This document shows positions 6,001 through 6,561 of a DNA stretch of 6,561 nt, in pieces. This DNA is from Lentimicrobium sp. Lineage in GTDB: Bacteria; Bacteroidota; Bacteroidia; Flavobacteriales; Flavobacteriaceae. A program made the translations under genes and the position numbers. Where the stretch lies: the NCBI GenBank assembly GCA_022758945.1, contig JAEMQE010000211.1, positions 1 through 6,561 on the forward strand, given 5' to 3'. The notes under the pieces are model-generated. The model did no database searches. It saw only the letters and a list, made by a program, of their open reading frames with translations, and was not told the origin of the DNA. Position 1 is the first letter of the stretch. Each line of letters begins with the position of its first letter.

Positions 6001-6384
6001 AAAGGCGATGACAATGAAATTGGAACTATCATCGCACAACAATACGACATAATCTTGAATGGTTACGAAATTGGCGGAGGATCTGTTCGTGCACATAAAT
6101 CAGAGATTCTGGAAGCTACTTATAGAAATATGGGGTACAACAAAGAAGAAATGATGAAAAGCGTAGGAACGATGTATAAAGCTTTTCAATACGGTGCACC
6201 GCCACACGGAGGAATTGCATGGGGAATTGATCGTTTGATGATGATTTTAGAGAAAAAAGCATCCATTCGTGAAGTAATGGCTTTCCCAAAAACTGGGTCT
6301 AGTGAAGATTTATTATTTGGAGCGCCTTCTCTTTTATCAGATAAAAAAGTAGAAGAAATGAATGTGAAGATTATGAGAAAATAG
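3052..6384 (+). CDS. gatB/aspS: Bifunctional GatB / aspartyl-tRNA synthetase fusion
   Basis: This 1110-residue single frame holds two complete enzymes. Residues 13-480 are GatB, the subunit that phosphorylates and amidates tRNA-bound Asp or Glu. It has IGLETHV (Glu22), a CxC/CxxC zinc site (Cys35, 37, 50, 53), HIEEDAAK (136-143), AGVPLIEIVTEP and KNLNSF, and ends in the GatB-tail/YqeY-like tRNA-binding domain (about 330-478). A charged linker (481-516) leads into a bacterial-type AspRS of about 594 residues (E. coli: 590). The AspRS has an OB-fold anticodon domain (517-625), motif 1 ending in IETPIL (680-685), motif 2 RCFRDED (734-740), a GAD insertion (about 812-945) and motif 3 with Arg1061. 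Catalytic equivalents of E. coli Glu171, Gln195, Lys198, Arg217, Glu219, Gln226 and Asp233 are kept; Ser193 is replaced by Ala713. His547 sits at the position linked to non-discriminating AspRS. Each half is close to its family's standalone length, with no internal stop, frameshift or obvious second start, so this appears to be a true fusion. Confidence 0.95.
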   Translation: MELEQLTAAIKAHDLELVIGLETHVRLNTKTKLFCSCPNQEIETPNENICSVCTGQMGVLPALNKEAITKAIYFGKAVGSSFSNEIISWDRKHYEYPDNPKNIQITQFHNPIIPDGQVSCYRNDGTQFTVNLTQVHIEEDAAKLMHEKKISLVDFNKAGVPLIEIVTEPCIRNIEDASTYAQYIQRIVQNLGISEANLEKGEFKSDVSVSLRKKHSYELNPRTEIKNLNSFKFMVEALKEEVEKQFNYFIENKEFRPDQTTVLWDADLKQTKVMRKKEFEADYRFISEPDLPFVNIKAEIEAIKVDTSALPYAVESILINGGVLPQDAKFFTADKLRSQIFVQLNNEIKDPSFVAKTLANNIKAEDYAKINSVTHLTDIFKLFKAEKITAVLVQNAITGYLKDRTFDYNKYFEENTISEEKVQEVITKVILENEAVANDIKAGDQGKAGILVGKVLGIIGKGANGKVIRQIILDKLGAAAVLEKEQAFEKVSAATIAENKEAQEESLPEIPIIIKDTYRTHKISQLSEENIQEEVMLSGWVSSVRDHGELMFIDLRDSSYEIFQVRISRESFPNIDELVKLKPESVISVTGIVVGRNEDDYNAGLRTGKIELETSVLEILNLSKTLPFEIKRAAKTNEAIRFQYKFLDHRNEEVRRAIVNRHKVIKLLRDILDEEEFLEIETPILSAGTDEGAREFIVPTRKQAGFFYTLPQAPQQFKQMLMVSGYEKYFQIARCFRDEDSRGDRQPEFTQLDMEMAYASMQQIIDLNTKMFNEVVKKIYGNKWILRPFEVITYKDAMDLYGCDRPDLRYGLKMQDITDIVKETTFQVFSKPIEEGGIVKCIKVSAAVQGNKRMSKGQIENLTAIAQQHGLGGLAYIIVNEDELQSPIIKFLGEDIAAGIIKATDAQIGDIVFFSAADYATANKALDAVRQEMGKILHLINPKELRPAWVIDFPMFEKTDEGRWTFTHNPFSMPAIYDLEKHMKGDDNEIGTIIAQQYDIILNGYEIGGGSVRAHKSEILEATYRNMGYNKEEMMKSVGTMYKAFQYGAPPHGGIAWGIDRLMMILEKKASIREVMAFPKTGSSEDLLFGAPSLLSDKKVEEMNVKIMRK
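4492..4599 (+). other. Interdomain linker of the GatB-AspRS fusion
   Basis: Residues 481-516 are rich in Glu, Lys and Ala and look partly helical (VLEKEQAFEKVSAATIAENK), ending in a short Pro/Ile segment (LPEIPIIIKD) just before the YRTHKISQL start of AspRS. No methionine in this stretch could start a separate AspRS. The boundaries are estimated from where the GatB tail and the AspRS N-terminus normally end and begin. Confidence 0.7.
4690..4692 (+). other. Codon for His547, predicted tRNA(Asn)-tolerance determinant of the AspRS half
   Basis: CAC encodes His in the OB-fold motif RDHG. At the aligned position E. coli AspRS has Leu30, as do other tRNA(Asp)-specific bacterial enzymes. Mutational work on Pseudomonas aeruginosa AspRS tied His31 there, in the same motif, to acceptance of tRNA(Asn). 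The alignment across GWVxxxRDxG is short and ungapped, so the correspondence is good; the specificity itself is inferred. Confidence 0.65.
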
Positions 6385-6411
6385 ATTTGATTTTATTATC
6401 TAAAACATTTT

Positions 6412-6442
6412 AAAAACGTTCTCCATTTGAGAGCGTTTTTTT
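6412..6442 (+). terminator. Rho-independent terminator of the gat operon
   Basis: A 12-bp stem (AAAAACGTTCTC, 6412-6423, with GAGAGCGTTTTT, 6429-6440; one G-T wobble) encloses a 5-nt loop and runs into a 7-base T tract (6436-6442). It lies 27 nt after the fusion gene's stop. The A-run on the left arm means it could also act on the opposite strand. Confidence 0.9.
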
Positions 6443-6561
6443 ATGATTAAATTTTGATTTTAAGATTTAAACTACAATGTGTTTATTTAATCTCATTTTA
6501 AATTAAGAAAAGTTTTACTAAAAATTTCAAAAAATGGTTTTTTTTTATATAGTTTTGGTAG
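6443..6561. other. AT-rich intergenic end of window, no gene seen
   Basis: There is no open frame of useful length on either strand, only A/T runs including a 9-base T tract at 6538-6546. A TAGTTTTG at 6550-6557 fits the TAnnTTTG promoter consensus and could drive a rightward gene beyond the window, but no -33 element is visible and this composition makes chance matches likely. Confidence 0.4.

Noticed and set aside
6484..6561. Second promoter or terminator in the right-hand AT-rich tail
   Set aside because: The T tract has no GC stem, and the TAGTTTTG match lacks a -33 partner, so neither can be supported beyond a note.
1..6561. CRISPR array, tRNA gene, T-box or other riboswitch, insertion sequence
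   Set aside because: No regularly spaced repeats, cloverleaf, T-box core, transposase frame or terminal inverted repeats were seen. The gat leader of about 30 nt is too short for a T-box.

Overview
The window looks like a low-GC Bacteroidetes chromosome, most likely Flavobacterium or a close relative. The reasons are the AT-rich coding style, the absence of Shine-Dalgarno sequences before the starts, A-rich leaders, and a TAnnTTTG-type promoter element upstream of the second operon. All five genes read left to right on the + strand. No RNA gene, CRISPR array, transposase or integrase was seen.

Left part (1-1176): the 3' end of a RloA-like ABC/AAA-class ATPase (cut by the window edge), followed after 2 nt by a complete RloB-family protein with a TOPRIM-like acidic motif set. 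This ATPase + RloB pairing matches the RloAB/AbiL type of accessory, probably anti-phage, locus.

Spacer (1177-1383): 207 bp holding a two-copy 9-bp tandem repeat, an overlapping set of AT-rich inverted repeats, and the putative promoter (TAATTTTG at 1339-1346) of the next operon.

Right part (1384-6384): a tightly packed three-gene operon for tRNA-dependent amidation. It encodes a small, very divergent GatC; a GatA amidase with an intact Lys-cisSer-Ser triad; and a 1110-residue protein in which a full-length GatB is fused in frame to a full-length bacterial-type aspartyl-tRNA synthetase (AspRS). The intergenic distances are 1 nt (gatC-gatA) and a 1-nt TAATG overlap (gatA-gatB/aspS). The operon ends at a clear rho-independent terminator (6412-6442). 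The last ~120 bp are AT-rich with no recognisable gene.

How the genes work together: the AspRS half has His at the position where discriminating bacterial AspRSs have Leu (RDHG instead of RDLG). This suggests it can misacylate tRNA(Asn) with Asp. GatB in the same polypeptide would activate the mischarged Asp, and GatA, tethered by GatC, would supply ammonia from glutamine, giving Asn-tRNA(Asn). The operon therefore reads as a self-contained, covalently linked transamidosome. This is the most interesting feature of the window, because Flavobacteria generally charge tRNA(Asn) and tRNA(Gln) directly with AsnRS and GlnRS, so the module may be redundant, acquired, or specialised.
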